A stretch of 36,931 nucleotides of DNA, from positions 1 to 36,931 of the forward strand of contig JAPHRK010000026.1 of NCBI GenBank assembly GCA_026196105.1, given 5' to 3'. This stretch comes from Rhodospirillales bacterium. GTDB taxonomy: Bacteria; Pseudomonadota; Alphaproteobacteria; Rhodospirillales; JAPHRK01. Made by a program: the position numbers and the translations under genes. The notes under the pieces are model-generated. The model had not been told where the DNA came from, made no database searches, and saw nothing but the letters and a program-made list of their open reading frames with translations. Below, one piece after another: positions 17,364-25,409 of the stretch (within the stretch, counting starts at the first letter, position 1; every line of letters begins with the position of its first letter).

Positions 17364-18046
17364 TTTTCTTTCTCCACCAACGCCTTTACCACTTCGGGAA
17401 GGCTTTCAAAACTCTGAACAACGGCATGAGCACCTGCCGCTTCTAATTCTTCAACTTCGTGATACCCCCATGCTACGCCAATGGCGTGTATTCCCGCATT
17501 GCGCGCCATTTCCATATCAAAGGTCGTATCGCCAATCATAACTGTATGTTCTTTCTCAACCCCTGTCTCTGTCATAGCTCTAAACAGCATCTCAGGGCTC
17601 GGCTTACCAGGCCCCCGATCTGCCGTTTGCAAGGTGACAAATCGCTCTAATAGATTGTAGGGTTCTAAAGAACTTACAAGTCCTCGATGAGGTTTCCCCG
17701 TCGCAATTCCTAAGAGCCAGCCATTATCGTCTAAAGCTTCTATAGCTTTGCCTGCTCCTGGATAGAGAGGCTCTTCTGCTTTGCCAGCCTTTCGCATCGC
17801 AATAATAGCCTCACGATAGCTATTTGTAATGTCATCATGAAGATAACCGTCACTCTGAGGAAATAATCTTTCGACAGCAGTACGAAGAGGTAATCCAACA
17901 ACCCGTTTCACATCATGGGCTAGGGGTAATTTCTCTCCATGGACTTTGCCAGCTTGGTGCATTCCCGCGACAATAACATTCTGGCTATCGACAATGGTTC
18001 CATCTAAATCAAATATAGCTAGGCGAAGCGGCTCGTTATCGAACAT
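17360..18046 (-). CDS. HAD-superfamily phosphatase, phosphoglycolate phosphatase-like
   Basis: The 228-residue protein has all HAD motifs: motif I DLDGTIVD with nucleophile Asp13 and Asp15, motif II Thr in GIATGKPHRGL, a lysine in GPGKPSPEML, and motif III MIGDTTFDMEMARN. The alpha-helical cap after motif I places it in subfamily IA with Gph and related phosphatases; the substrate is not certain. GGGATGGA precedes the ATG. The stop overlaps the AsmA start by four bases. In many alphaproteobacteria a HAD gene of this kind lies between the Rlu-type synthase and atp12, as here apart from the extra genes on both sides. Confidence 0.93.
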   Translation of the reverse strand: MFDNEPLRLAIFDLDGTIVDSQNVIVAGMHQAGKVHGEKLPLAHDVKRVVGLPLRTAVERLFPQSDGYLHDDITNSYREAIIAMRKAGKAEEPLYPGAGKAIEALDDNGWLLGIATGKPHRGLVSSLEPYNLLERFVTLQTADRGPGKPSPEMLFRAMTETGVEKEHTVMIGDTTFDMEMARNAGIHAIGVAWGYHEVEELEAAGAHAVVQSFESLPEVVKALVEKEK

Positions 18047-18119
18047 TCCATCCCTTTTTTGCGCCTTCTTATGTGACGCTCAGTCGCGCTCTGTGGGCAT
18101 GAAAGGAATGTTACGCTAT

Positions 18120-18140
18120 GCCTTTCCCTCAGGTAAAGGC
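18120..18140. repeat. Inverted repeat upstream of the HAD gene
   Basis: GCCTTT (18120-18125) and AAAGGC (18135-18140) can pair, with two further C-G pairs inside the loop. No T-tract follows on either strand, so it is not a typical terminator. It lies about 75 bp before the HAD start and may be an operator or leader structure. Confidence 0.3.
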
Positions 18141-18203
18141 CAATAACAAATTAAGCGCAAAGGATTATACGGAGATTATTTGGTGAGACGGAAAGAGTAG
18201 GAG

Positions 18204-18314
18204 TTAGTAAAACAATGCTGCAATAACAGCGAAAGAAAACGTATATAAGGCGACCTTGCGAATCTTCTTCTTGCGTGCAAGAACACGATACCTTGATTCA
18301 ACCCCTGTTTTCAT
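18204..18314 (-). CDS. Possible 36-residue membrane microprotein
   Basis: A 37-codon frame encodes a basic N-terminal half (RVLARKKKIRK) followed by a hydrophobic helix (VALYTFSFAVIAALFY) that ends at the stop, the layout of a single-span membrane microprotein. The ATG overlaps the TGA of the upstream small ORF as ATGA, which would couple their translation. There is no convincing ribosome binding site of its own. It lies in the 533-bp space between the HAD and Rlu-type genes. It could be chance; conservation in relatives would decide. Confidence 0.4.
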   Translation of the reverse strand: MKTGVESRYRVLARKKKIRKVALYTFSFAVIAALFY

Positions 18315-18523
18315 AAGATTACCATTTTCCCAAGCTTAGAAATTTTGTTTGATGACTGTTTCAGTCTATCAAATTCATTTCCGTTCCTTATAAGAGCATT
18401 ATTATTGGGCATTAGTTTACAAACAATGAACTCAATATTCAATACTATAAATTCTAAATAAGAAATATCTTTAGAAATGAGGGTTGCACAAAATTTATTT
18501 AAAATTTCATCAAATTCTGACAT
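18311..18523 (-). CDS. Possible 70-residue small protein in a low-GC gap
   Basis: This frame gives a helical, moderately hydrophobic peptide starting MSEFDEILNKF with two cysteines, of no family I know. Base composition is far more AT-rich than the neighbouring genes, roughly 30 percent GC by eye. No strong ribosome binding site precedes the ATG at 18523. The case for it rests on its ATGA overlap with the 36-codon frame downstream. AT-rich non-coding DNA that happens to lack stops is the alternative. Confidence 0.3.
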   Translation of the reverse strand: MSEFDEILNKFCATLISKDISYLEFIVLNIEFIVCKLMPNNNALIRNGNEFDRLKQSSNKISKLGKMVIL

Positions 18524-18556
18524 CGTTACTAGTCAAGAATGAATCCAAACTGACAA

Positions 18557-18611
18557 ACAAAAAAGCCTCTTGTCGAACTTTAATCTACAAACACTGAAAA
18601 ATCAGAGGCTT
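18557..18611 (-). terminator. Long-loop terminator-like hairpin at the end of the Rlu gene
   Basis: On the minus strand AAGCCTCT (18604-18611), within the last codons, pairs with AGAGGCTT (18563-18570) and is followed by TTTTTTGTT. The 33-base loop holds the stop codon. The T-tract and position favour a terminator, the long loop weakens it. Confidence 0.55.
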
Positions 18612-19575
18612 CTGGATTGCCAGCATCAAATTCAAGAAACTTCCAAGTTTGCAACATGTGCTCAGCAAGAGGTGCGAATACTTCAACTTGTTTTCCGGTC
18701 GGCGATCTAAACTTAATTCCTCGTGCATGAAGGTGCATTTTTGACTGTACCGAGTCGCCTAAAGCAAAGGACTCAGCTCCACCATACTTGCCGTCACCAA
18801 CAATCGGCGTATTCATAAGTTGGCAATGTACTCGCAGCTGATGTGTCCTTCCGGTCATCGGCTCCATCACCAACCAAGAAGCAATTTTTGCTGCATTCTC
18901 AATAACTTGATAGTACGTTAGAGCGCGCTTACCGTTCTCTTCATCATAGACAACTTTCTCACCACCAGCCCCACCAACCTTATTTAGAGGTGCAGATATT
19001 TGGCCTTTAGGAGGCCTTGGCGTGCCAACAACAGCCGCCCAGTATATTTTGCGAACCTCTTTCGTTTTAAACAGCTTAGCCAACTCCCCAGCAGCCCGAA
19101 CGGTACGAGCGAGGACTAACACCCCTGAAGTATCTTTATCTAACCGATGAACCAAGCGAGGGCGCTCAAGCGCATCAAACTGCAGGACATCAAGCATGGC
19201 ATCCAAATGTTTTGTTGTTTTACTCCCCCCCTGGACAGCAAGGCCGACAGGTTTGTTGATAACCAATACATGATCATCTTTGTATAAAACCCGGTTCCTT
19301 AATTCTTCGGCTTCTTCTTCCGATACATAAATTTTTGCCTGTTGCTTCTTTTGCTGAGAGTGCTCCGTGACTTTAAAAGGAGGGACGCGAATTTCTTGGC
19401 CTTCTTCTAACCGTGTATTCGATTTTGCTTTTTTGCCATCGACTCGGACTTGTCCTTTGCGCAAGAGCTTCTCTAGCCCACCATGTGTAAGGGTTTCATG
19501 ATGGCGTTTAAACCATCGATCCAACCGAATTCCCGCTTCATCAGCGGTAACTTTAACTAGGGAAACACCGCTCAT
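18580..19575 (-). CDS. RluC/RluD-family pseudouridine synthase
   Basis: The 331-residue protein has an N-terminal S4 RNA-binding domain (about 15-65, with RLDRWFKRH and LLRKGQVRVDGK) and a RluA-type catalytic domain. The catalytic aspartate is Asp146 in RLVHRLDKDTSG, and GRTHQLRVHC is the second family motif. Enzymes of this family convert uridines of 23S rRNA to pseudouridine; RluC is the more likely assignment from alphaproteobacterial context, but RluD cannot be excluded. The ATG overlaps the crcB stop by four bases. A terminator-like hairpin spans its own stop codon. Confidence 0.92.
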   Translation of the reverse strand: MSGVSLVKVTADEAGIRLDRWFKRHHETLTHGGLEKLLRKGQVRVDGKKAKSNTRLEEGQEIRVPPFKVTEHSQQKKQQAKIYVSEEEAEELRNRVLYKDDHVLVINKPVGLAVQGGSKTTKHLDAMLDVLQFDALERPRLVHRLDKDTSGVLVLARTVRAAGELAKLFKTKEVRKIYWAAVVGTPRPPKGQISAPLNKVGGAGGEKVVYDEENGKRALTYYQVIENAAKIASWLVMEPMTGRTHQLRVHCQLMNTPIVGDGKYGGAESFALGDSVQSKMHLHARGIKFRSPTGKQVEVFAPLAEHMLQTWKFLEFDAGNPEASDFSVFVD

Positions 19576-19958
19576 GGAAATAAGTACCTAAAAAGAGAAA
19601 TCGCTGCAAAAAATGCACCGATGGAAAGAAAGACGGAAACGACTATATAAAGCCATGCAGCCCCTATATCTCCCCTATCCATCAATGTGAAAGCATCAAA
19701 AGAGAAAGCCGAAAAAGTCGTAAAGGCCCCAAGCATTCCTATAACCACCATGGCTCTAATTTCTGGTGACGGAGACCAAATCAGAGTTGAGGTTTCTAGG
19801 AATGCCCCAAGAGCAAAAGATCCAACAATATTTACGACCAACGTCCCATAAGGAAAGCCGTGACCAATCATTTGACCGATTTGGCTCATGAGCAAAAATC
19901 GACCTACGGCCCCAAGGGCACCACCAGCAGCGACATATAGAAGCATATTTCCAGACAT
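19572..19958 (-). CDS. crcB: Fluoride channel CrcB/Fluc
   Basis: From the ATG at 19958 the protein has 128 residues with four membrane segments. All CrcB motifs are present: GGALGAVGRF at the start, GTLVVNIVGSFALG with the pore Asn, and GMLGAFTTFSAFSFD with the phenylalanine and threonine pore track. It exports fluoride as a dual-topology dimer in the inner membrane. An in-frame TTG at 19967 has AGG only one base before it, so the ATG is preferred. No fluoride riboswitch is seen; the gene follows rarA after a short space and overlaps the Rlu gene by four bases. Confidence 0.95.
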   Translation of the reverse strand: MSGNMLLYVAAGGALGAVGRFLLMSQIGQMIGHGFPYGTLVVNIVGSFALGAFLETSTLIWSPSPEIRAMVVIGMLGAFTTFSAFSFDAFTLMDRGDIGAAWLYIVVSVFLSIGAFFAAISLFRYLFP

Positions 19959-19990
19959 AAAGGGCAACCTATACTTCTAAGAGCCTAGGC

Positions 19991-21289
19991 TCAACTGTCT
20001 TTATCACGTTCTTTGCGTAGTGTTTCCCAATATACCAAGCGTTTTGACACCTCGCGCTCAAATCCACGCTCTCCAGGTTGATAAAACTTCTGACGGCTCA
20101 TACCTTCCGGCAAATAGCTTTGCCCAGAAAACCCATCTTCAGCATCATGATCATATTCATAGCCCTTGCCGTAATCCATCTCTTTCATCATCTTGGTCGG
20201 TGCATTGAGAATATGCTTAGGTGGGCTAACAGAACCAGTTTGTTTCGCTACTTTCCTCACAGTTTTATAAGCTGTGTAGGCCGCATTAGATTTTGGCGCC
20301 GTTCCTAAATATATAACCGCCTGTGCAAGAGCCAACTCCCCTTCAGGGCTCCCTAGGCGTTCATAAGCTTCCCAAGCTGAAAGCACCTGAGCAAGAGCTG
20401 TTGGATCAGCCAGACCGATGTCTTCAGATGCAAACCGGGTAAGGCGGCGAGCAATATAGCGGGGGTCTTCCCCGCCATCCAGCATACGCGCAAACCAATA
20501 GAGCGCCGCATCTGTATCTGAGCCACGCAAGCTCTTATGCAATGCACTGATAAGGTTGTAGTGTCCCTCTTGGCTTTTATCGTAGAGGGGCATACGTTTT
20601 TGAATAACTTTGGCGAGGTCAGCCGTCCCCAGAAGGGGTTCTTCTGGTAAAAGGAAAAGTCGTTCTGCCATATTGAGTAAATAGCGCCCATCTCCATCGG
20701 CCATAGCCTTTAGAGCGGTACGAGCATCTGGTTCAATAGGTAGGGTTTTGCCTTCTTCCTCTTCAGCCCGAGCGAGCAAAGTTTCTAAAGCGGCTTCATC
20801 TAAACGATTAAGCACTAACACTTGGCAACGAGAAAGCAACGCCGCATTTAGCTCAAACGAGGGGTTTTCAGTCGTAGCACCGACCAATACCACGGTTCCA
20901 TCTTCAACATATGGCAGAAAGCCATCTTGCTGAGCGCGATTAAAGCGGTGGATTTCATCAATAAACAAAAGGGTTCCCCCTCCTGCTTCTCGACGTCGCT
21001 TGGCAGCTTCAAAAATTTTACGTAGGTCAGCAACCCCTGAAAATACTGCGGAAAGAGGTTCGAAGGCTAAATCCGTATGTTCTGCCATCAAACGAGCTAT
21101 CGTTGTCTTCCCGCAGCCTGGCGGCCCCCAAAAGATAACCGAGACTAAACGACCGCTGCCTTCAAGCATCCGTGTCAGAACCCCTTCTTCCCCCAGCAAA
21201 GCATCCTGCCCAACGACCTCAGTCAAATGCTGAGGGCGCAACTTGTCAGCTAAGGGGCGGTCTGCTTGAGATTGGAAGAGAGTGTTCAT
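19991..21289 (-). CDS. rarA: Replication-associated recombination protein A (AAA+ ATPase)
   Basis: The 432-residue protein matches RarA/MgsA: RPLADKLRP near the N-terminus, Walker A GPPGCGKTT at 55-63, Walker B LLFIDEIHRFN at about 107-117, and the sensor-1 GATTENPSFELN. The C-terminal half holds the tetramerisation region (SALHKSLRGSDTDAALYW) and YKTVRKVAK. Known RarA acts at stalled replication forks with SSB and RecA. It follows htrA by four bases and precedes crcB by 32 bp, so it is part of the htrA-rarA-crcB-rlu string. Length and motifs are complete. Confidence 0.96.
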   Translation of the reverse strand: MNTLFQSQADRPLADKLRPQHLTEVVGQDALLGEEGVLTRMLEGSGRLVSVIFWGPPGCGKTTIARLMAEHTDLAFEPLSAVFSGVADLRKIFEAAKRRREAGGGTLLFIDEIHRFNRAQQDGFLPYVEDGTVVLVGATTENPSFELNAALLSRCQVLVLNRLDEAALETLLARAEEEEGKTLPIEPDARTALKAMADGDGRYLLNMAERLFLLPEEPLLGTADLAKVIQKRMPLYDKSQEGHYNLISALHKSLRGSDTDAALYWFARMLDGGEDPRYIARRLTRFASEDIGLADPTALAQVLSAWEAYERLGSPEGELALAQAVIYLGTAPKSNAAYTAYKTVRKVAKQTGSVSPPKHILNAPTKMMKEMDYGKGYEYDHDAEDGFSGQSYLPEGMSRQKFYQPGERGFEREVSKRLVYWETLRKERDKDS

Positions 21290-21293
21290 AGGG

Positions 21294-22706
21294 TTATCTA
21301 AAGACCTGACTCAGGACTTTACCATTACGGCGAATAGATATTTTCCAGTCCCGAGAACCTTTCTTTAGAACATGCTTCGCTTTAGCCACTGTCCTTATGG
21401 GTTTCCCATTAACCTCAACGAGAATATCTCCTGGTTTAAACCCTAATCGAGCAGCCGTCTCTCCCCGCTTAAGTCCCAGAATAATCACGCCTTGCTCCAA
21501 CATGTCCATCCCAAGTTCATCCGCGAGCGCAGGGGATAGATTAGCAATTTTTGCTCCGGCGAAGGGGTGACGGCCTGAAAGTATAGTCTCATGGCGTTTT
21601 GGGTTTTCGGGCGGTGGAGACACACCCATAAATATTTTTTTGCGTTTATCATTCCGCCAAACAATTAATTGTGCCTGACTGCCCAGCTTTAAAGTTGCCA
21701 CACGGTAGCGCATATCATGGCCATCATTAATGACCTTGCCATTGACCTTAAGAACCACATCACCAACCCGAATACCTGCCCGTTCAGCTGGCCCATCTTT
21801 ATAGAGGCGATTAATCAACACACCACCGGGACGGTCTAGGCCTAGCGATAGGGCGAGATCATGGGTAACTCCCTGCCCTTCAGCTCCAAGCCATGGGCGT
21901 ATAAGTCGATCACCATTGGCTAAACCAGAAACAACCGAGCGCACCATATTAGCTGGAATGGCAAACCCAATACCATTTGAGCCACCACCCTTGCTAAAAA
22001 TAGCCGTATTGATCCCTAGCAGTTTTCCATCCATAGAAACAAGAGCACCGCCAGAGTTGCCAGGATTGATCGAGGCATCTGTCTGAATAAAGGAGTTTAT
22101 ATTTGAAATCCCAGTATTGGCCCGAGCTACTGCAGAGATAATGCCACTGGTAACAGTCTGGCCAACTCCAAAAGGATTGCCTATAGCAAGAACCAGATCG
22201 CCAACTTCAGCGCCATCAGAATCTTTTAAATCTAAGAATGGAAGTTGCCGACCTTCAGGATCAATTTGGAGAACCGCTAAATCTGTCCGGTCATCACTCC
22301 CAACCAATTTGGCTTCATACTCTCGGCGATCAGCTAAAATCACCGTAATATCATCAGCCCCTTCAATCACATGATGGTTGGTAATCACCAAACCATCACT
22401 ACGTACAATTACGCCAGAACCAAGAGAATTCTGTACTCGTTTACGAGTTCCTCCAGGAACTCCTCCCAACTCAGGGCCAAAGAAACGACGAAAGAAGGGG
22501 TCATTGAACAAAGGGGAGTAAGCACGGGTACGAACAGTCTTACGAGTATAGATATTCACTACGGCTGGGGCAGTTTGTTTAACCAACGGTGCAAAGGAAA
22601 GTGACATTTCCGTTTTACTGGAAGGCACACGTTTTTCAGCGAAAGCTGGATAAGCAGCTAAAACAGCGGCTAAAGCCACCAAACATACCTTAAACGCTTT
22701 TCTCAT
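21294..22706 (-). CDS. HtrA/Deg-family periplasmic serine protease
   Basis: The 470-residue protein begins with a signal peptide ending AFA-EKRVP. The trypsin-like domain has the triad His112 (VITNHHV), Asp142 (DDRTDLAV) and Ser218 (NPGNSGGAL). Two PDZ domains follow, at about 265-355 (RAGIRVGDVVLKVNG) and 390-470 (ARLGFKPGDILVEVNG). It degrades or refolds damaged periplasmic proteins; the exact member (DegP, DegQ or MucD type) is not certain. AGAAGGG precedes the ATG. The upstream region carries a heat-shock-like -10 box, consistent with stress control. rarA starts four bases after its stop. Confidence 0.95.
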   Translation of the reverse strand: MRKAFKVCLVALAAVLAAYPAFAEKRVPSSKTEMSLSFAPLVKQTAPAVVNIYTRKTVRTRAYSPLFNDPFFRRFFGPELGGVPGGTRKRVQNSLGSGVIVRSDGLVITNHHVIEGADDITVILADRREYEAKLVGSDDRTDLAVLQIDPEGRQLPFLDLKDSDGAEVGDLVLAIGNPFGVGQTVTSGIISAVARANTGISNINSFIQTDASINPGNSGGALVSMDGKLLGINTAIFSKGGGSNGIGFAIPANMVRSVVSGLANGDRLIRPWLGAEGQGVTHDLALSLGLDRPGGVLINRLYKDGPAERAGIRVGDVVLKVNGKVINDGHDMRYRVATLKLGSQAQLIVWRNDKRKKIFMGVSPPPENPKRHETILSGRHPFAGAKIANLSPALADELGMDMLEQGVIILGLKRGETAARLGFKPGDILVEVNGKPIRTVAKAKHVLKKGSRDWKISIRRNGKVLSQVFR

Positions 22707-22754
22707 GAATACCCTTCTCTCTAACCCTTAACTGGTTTTAGTGCATGACCTAAA

Positions 22755-22783
22755 ATATAGGTCTATCAGCTTAGTTTGGAAAG
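22755..22783 (-). promoter_or_regulatory. Possible RpoH-type promoter of the htrA gene
   Basis: On the minus strand CTTT (22780-22783) is followed after 18 bp by CCTATAT (22755-22761), close to the alphaproteobacterial RpoH pattern CTTG-N17/18-CYTATNT but lacking the G of the -35. GACCTA-N5-TAGGTC (22747-22763) is an inverted repeat over the -10. Confidence 0.35.
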
Positions 22784-22791
22784 CTTTGCAC

Positions 22792-22824
22792 AAAAGAAAA
22801 GGGCAGTTCCAAGGAACTGCCCTT
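22792..22824 (-). terminator. Terminator at the end of the ribosomal protein cluster
   Basis: AAGGGCAGTTCC and GGAACTGCCCTT form a perfect stem (22799-22810 with 22813-22824), followed on the minus strand by TTTTCTTTT. It is 26 bp after the rplQ stop and marks the end of the long translation operon before htrA. Confidence 0.93.
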
Positions 22825-22849
22825 TCTAACTTTATCTGAAATACGATGC

Positions 22850-23281
22850 TTATGCATCATCCTCATCAGCAGCTTCGAGTTCTGCTTCAACACGGGCTTT
22901 GTCGGCAGCGCCTTTGGCGTCTACATCGCGGTCAACATACTCAATGATTGCCATTGGAGCACTGTCACCATGACGGAAGCCAGCTTTAAGAACGCGGGTG
23001 TAACCACCTGGACGTTCTTTGTAACGTTCAGCTAACACGTCAAACAGTTTCTTTGCAGCAGCTTCATCACGAAGATAGGCAACGGCTTGGCGACGGGCAG
23101 CAAGAGTGCCTTTTTTGCCAAGAGTAACCATTTTGTCAGCAACAGAACGAAGGTCTTTTGCCTTTGGCAAAGTGGTCTTGATTTGCTCATGAGTAATCAG
23201 AGCTACAGCCATATTTGCAAACATGGCTCTGCGGTGAGAACTGGTACGATTAAGTTTACGTCCACTCATACGATGGCGCAT
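22850..23281 (-). CDS. rplQ: 50S ribosomal protein L17
   Basis: The true start is the ATG at 23281, giving [20 protein letters not shown], the invariant L17 N-terminus, with AGGAG about nine bases upstream. The open frame extends 18 codons further but without family similarity. At 143 residues it carries the KVVTLGKK-like segment [15 protein letters not shown] and [20 protein letters not shown], with an acidic C-terminus. L17 sits near the exit side of the large subunit. It is the last gene of the rpsM-rpsK-rpoA-rplQ group and is followed by a strong terminator. Confidence 0.97.
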   Translation of the reverse strand: MRHRMSGRKLNRTSSHRRAMFANMAVALITHEQIKTTLPKAKDLRSVADKMVTLGKKGTLAARRQAVAYLRDEAAAKKLFDVLAERYKERPGGYTRVLKAGFRHGDSAPMAIIEYVDRDVDAKGAADKARVEAELEAADEDDA

Positions 23282-23303
23282 AACGGTAACTCCTTCAAAC
23301 ATT

Positions 23304-23321
23304 GATCTCGCGCACGAGATC
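23304..23321 (-). repeat. Hairpin in the rplQ leader
   Basis: GATCTCG and CGAGATC pair perfectly around a CGCA tetraloop, 22 bp upstream of the rplQ start. It may be a leader structure or processing site between rpoA and rplQ; 7-bp repeats are common by chance. Confidence 0.35.
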
Positions 23322-23406
23322 GAACAAAAAACCAAGCCGCCACCCTTAAAAAGGATGTACGGCCTAGCAGACCATCATGGTCAATTTAGTCTAGTTTCGA
23401 AGAAAC

Positions 23407-24423
23407 CTAGAAAGGCTCTTCTAATCTCTTCGCCAAATCTTCAACATTCTCTGGTGGCCAGTTAGGAATTTCCATTCCTAAGTGAAGTCCCATCTGAGCC
23501 AAGACTTCCTTGATCTCGTTGAGGGATTTACGACCAAAGTTCGGCGTGCGTAGCATTTCGGCTTCGCTCTTAAGAACTAGATCACCAATGTAGATGATGT
23601 TGTCGTTCTTAAGACAGTTGGCGGAACGAACAGAAAGTTCGAGTTCGTCAACTTTACGCAGAAGATTTTTATTGAATGGTAGTTCGTCTTCAGCTTTCTC
23701 TTCCGTTTTCGCTTCTGGCTCTTCAAAGTTAATGAATTGACGAAGCTGGTCTTGAAGAATGCGAGCAGCCAAAGCAACGGCATCTTCAGGGGTTACGGAA
23801 CCATCCGTATCCACGGTGAGGGAAAGTTTATCATAATCGGTATCTTGTCCAACGCGAGTATTGTCCACTTTGTAAGAAACCTTACGAACGGGAGAATAAA
23901 GAGCGTCGACAGGGATAAGACCAATCGGTGAGTCTTCGCTGCGGTGAGCAGAAGCAGCCACATAGCCCTTACCGGAATCGACCGTAAGTTCCATGGATAC
24001 TTTAGCACCGTCATCAAGAGTACAAATCACCAAATCAGGGTCCATGACTTCGATATCGTGACCGGTATCAATGTCGCTGGCTTTAACAACGCCAGGGCCT
24101 GTTGCGTCAAGACGCATACGTTTGGTGCCTTCGCTACCAATGCGAAGTCCCATGTTCTTGATGTTAAGGATGATATCGGTAACGTCTTCATGAACGCCCG
24201 GAATGGACGAAAACTCATGCAATACGCCTTCGATCTGAATTGCCGTAATTGCAGCACCCTGCAATGACGAAAGAAGGACACGGCGTAAAGCGTTGCCGAG
24301 AGTGAGACCGAATCCACGCTCTAAGGGCTCAGCAACGAGAGTAGCCGTACGGCTTGCATCGTTACCAGGCTTGATATCCAGCTTGGTCGGTTTAATCAGT
24401 TCTTGCCAGTTGTTCTGAATCAC
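23407..24423 (-). CDS. rpoA: RNA polymerase alpha subunit
   Basis: The 338-residue protein has the alpha N-terminal assembly domain ([19 protein letters not shown] near 33-51 and [13 protein letters not shown]) and the C-terminal DNA-binding domain ([14 protein letters not shown] and [12 protein letters not shown]) joined by an acidic linker near 235-250. It nucleates polymerase assembly and contacts activators. The start codon is GTG at 24423. Downstream of rpsK by 108 bp, a longer space than elsewhere in the cluster, which holds a direct repeat and a short inverted repeat. A small stem-loop overlaps its stop codon. Confidence 0.98.
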   Translation of the reverse strand: MIQNNWQELIKPTKLDIKPGNDASRTATLVAEPLERGFGLTLGNALRRVLLSSLQGAAITAIQIEGVLHEFSSIPGVHEDVTDIILNIKNMGLRIGSEGTKRMRLDATGPGVVKASDIDTGHDIEVMDPDLVICTLDDGAKVSMELTVDSGKGYVAASAHRSEDSPIGLIPVDALYSPVRKVSYKVDNTRVGQDTDYDKLSLTVDTDGSVTPEDAVALAARILQDQLRQFINFEEPEAKTEEKAEDELPFNKNLLRKVDELELSVRSANCLKNDNIIYIGDLVLKSEAEMLRTPNFGRKSLNEIKEVLAQMGLHLGMEIPNWPPENVEDLAKRLEEPF

Positions 24424-24474
24424 GAGGTGACCTCAAGCACGAGTTTCTAGTACATGGCGCTTTAACACGCCAAT

Positions 24475-24503
24475 GACCGGCCCCAAAAACGGCGACCGGC
24501 CCC
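24475..24503 (-). repeat. Tandem GGGGCCGGTC repeats in the rpoA leader
   Basis: GGGGCCGGTC occurs twice, 19 bp apart (24494-24503 and 24475-24484), in the 108-bp gap between rpsK and rpoA. A short inverted repeat TGGCG...CGCCA at 24455-24472 follows it. These may be protein binding sites or leader structures. Confidence 0.4.
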
Positions 24504-24531
24504 GAAATAAAAGCGTCGGTAATGCCGAGGG

Positions 24532-24924
24532 TTAAACCCTACGACGTTTACGCGGACGACACCCATTATGAGGGATCGGTGTTACATCACGAATAGATGT
24601 GATGGTAAACCCAACCGCCTGCAGGGCACGAAGAGCAGATTCCCGTCCCGATCCTGGACCTTTGACCTCAACTTCGAGAGTCTTCATTCCATGATCCTGG
24701 GCTTTTTTCCCAGCGTCTTCACCAGCTACCTGAGCAGCATAAGGGGTGGATTTACGAGATCCCTTGAACCCTTGTGCACCCGCTGAAGACCATGCAATTG
24801 CATTGCCTTGAGCATCGGTAATGGTAATAACGGTGTTATTAAACGTTGCGTTAACATGCGCAACACCTGAGGCAATATTTTTACGTTCGCGTTTTTTAAC
24901 GCGTCCCGTTGTAGCTTTAGCCAT
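24532..24924 (-). CDS. rpsK: 30S ribosomal protein S11
   Basis: 130 residues, the family length. The conserved segments are [15 protein letters not shown] near 23-37, [20 protein letters not shown] at 48-67, and the C-terminal [18 protein letters not shown]11 is part of the platform of the small subunit and contacts the mRNA near the E site. It follows rpsM by 15 bp and is translated from ATG. Confidence 0.98.
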   Translation of the reverse strand: MAKATTGRVKKRERKNIASGVAHVNATFNNTVITITDAQGNAIAWSSAGAQGFKGSRKSTPYAAQVAGEDAGKKAQDHGMKTLEVEVKGPGSGRESALRALQAVGFTITSIRDVTPIPHNGCRPRKRRRV

Positions 24925-24939
24925 CTTAAACCCCTACCC

Positions 24940-25308
24940 TTACTTCTTCTTGCCGGGAATAGCGCGAGCCTTCCCTTTGCGTGTACGAGCGTTGGTGGAC
25001 GTCCTTTGACCGCGAACCGGAAGCCCGCGACGATGACGCAAACCACGGTAACAACCGAGGTCCATCAAACGCTTAATGTTCATCGCCACTTCACGACGGA
25101 GATCGCCTTCTACCTGATAATCAGCATCAATGGTTTCACGAATACGAACCACTTCATCATCTGTCAAATCAGATACACGACGTTCAGCAGTAATGCCGAC
25201 TTTACCGCAGATTTCCTGCGCTTTAGCCTGGCCAATGCCATGGATATAGGTAAGCGATATTACAACTCTTTTTTGAGTTGGAATATTTACGCCAGCAATA
25301 CGAGCCAA
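24940..25308 (-). CDS. rpsM: 30S ribosomal protein S13
   Basis: 122 residues starting with the canonical (M)ARIAGVNIP; the central THIHGIGQ-like segment is [13 protein letters not shown], and the C-terminus has [20 protein letters not shown] and a basic tail. S13 lies in the head of the small subunit at the bridge to 5S/L5. The start codon is TTG at 25308, supported by AGGAG eight bases upstream and by the fixed N-terminus. It is the first gene after a perfect-consensus promoter in the adk-rpsM space. Confidence 0.98.
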   Translation of the reverse strand: MARIAGVNIPTQKRVVISLTYIHGIGQAKAQEICGKVGITAERRVSDLTDDEVVRIRETIDADYQVEGDLRREVAMNIKRLMDLGCYRGLRHRRGLPVRGQRTSTNARTRKGKARAIPGKKK

Positions 25309-25372
25309 AGCTGGTACTCCTCAGTACGAATTTCAAATACAAAAACGATGTCTAGGTACGACAAGAGGCGCG

Positions 25373-25400
25373 ATTATAGGGAGGAAATCCTCCCTGTCAA
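25373..25400 (-). promoter_or_regulatory. Perfect-consensus promoter before rpsM with palindromic spacer
   Basis: TTGACA (25395-25400) and TATAAT (25373-25378) are both perfect sigma-70 boxes with a 16-bp spacer. The spacer, GGGAGGATTTCCTCCC, is itself an inverted repeat whose arms reach one base into each box (AGGGAGGA and TCCTCCCT). The start point would be near 25366, giving a leader of about 57 bases before rpsM. Confidence 0.88.
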
Positions 25401-25409
25401 CACACTCTC

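Noticed and set aside
19968-19990. Search for a fluoride riboswitch before crcB
   Set aside because: Only 32 bp separate rarA and crcB, too short for the known motif.
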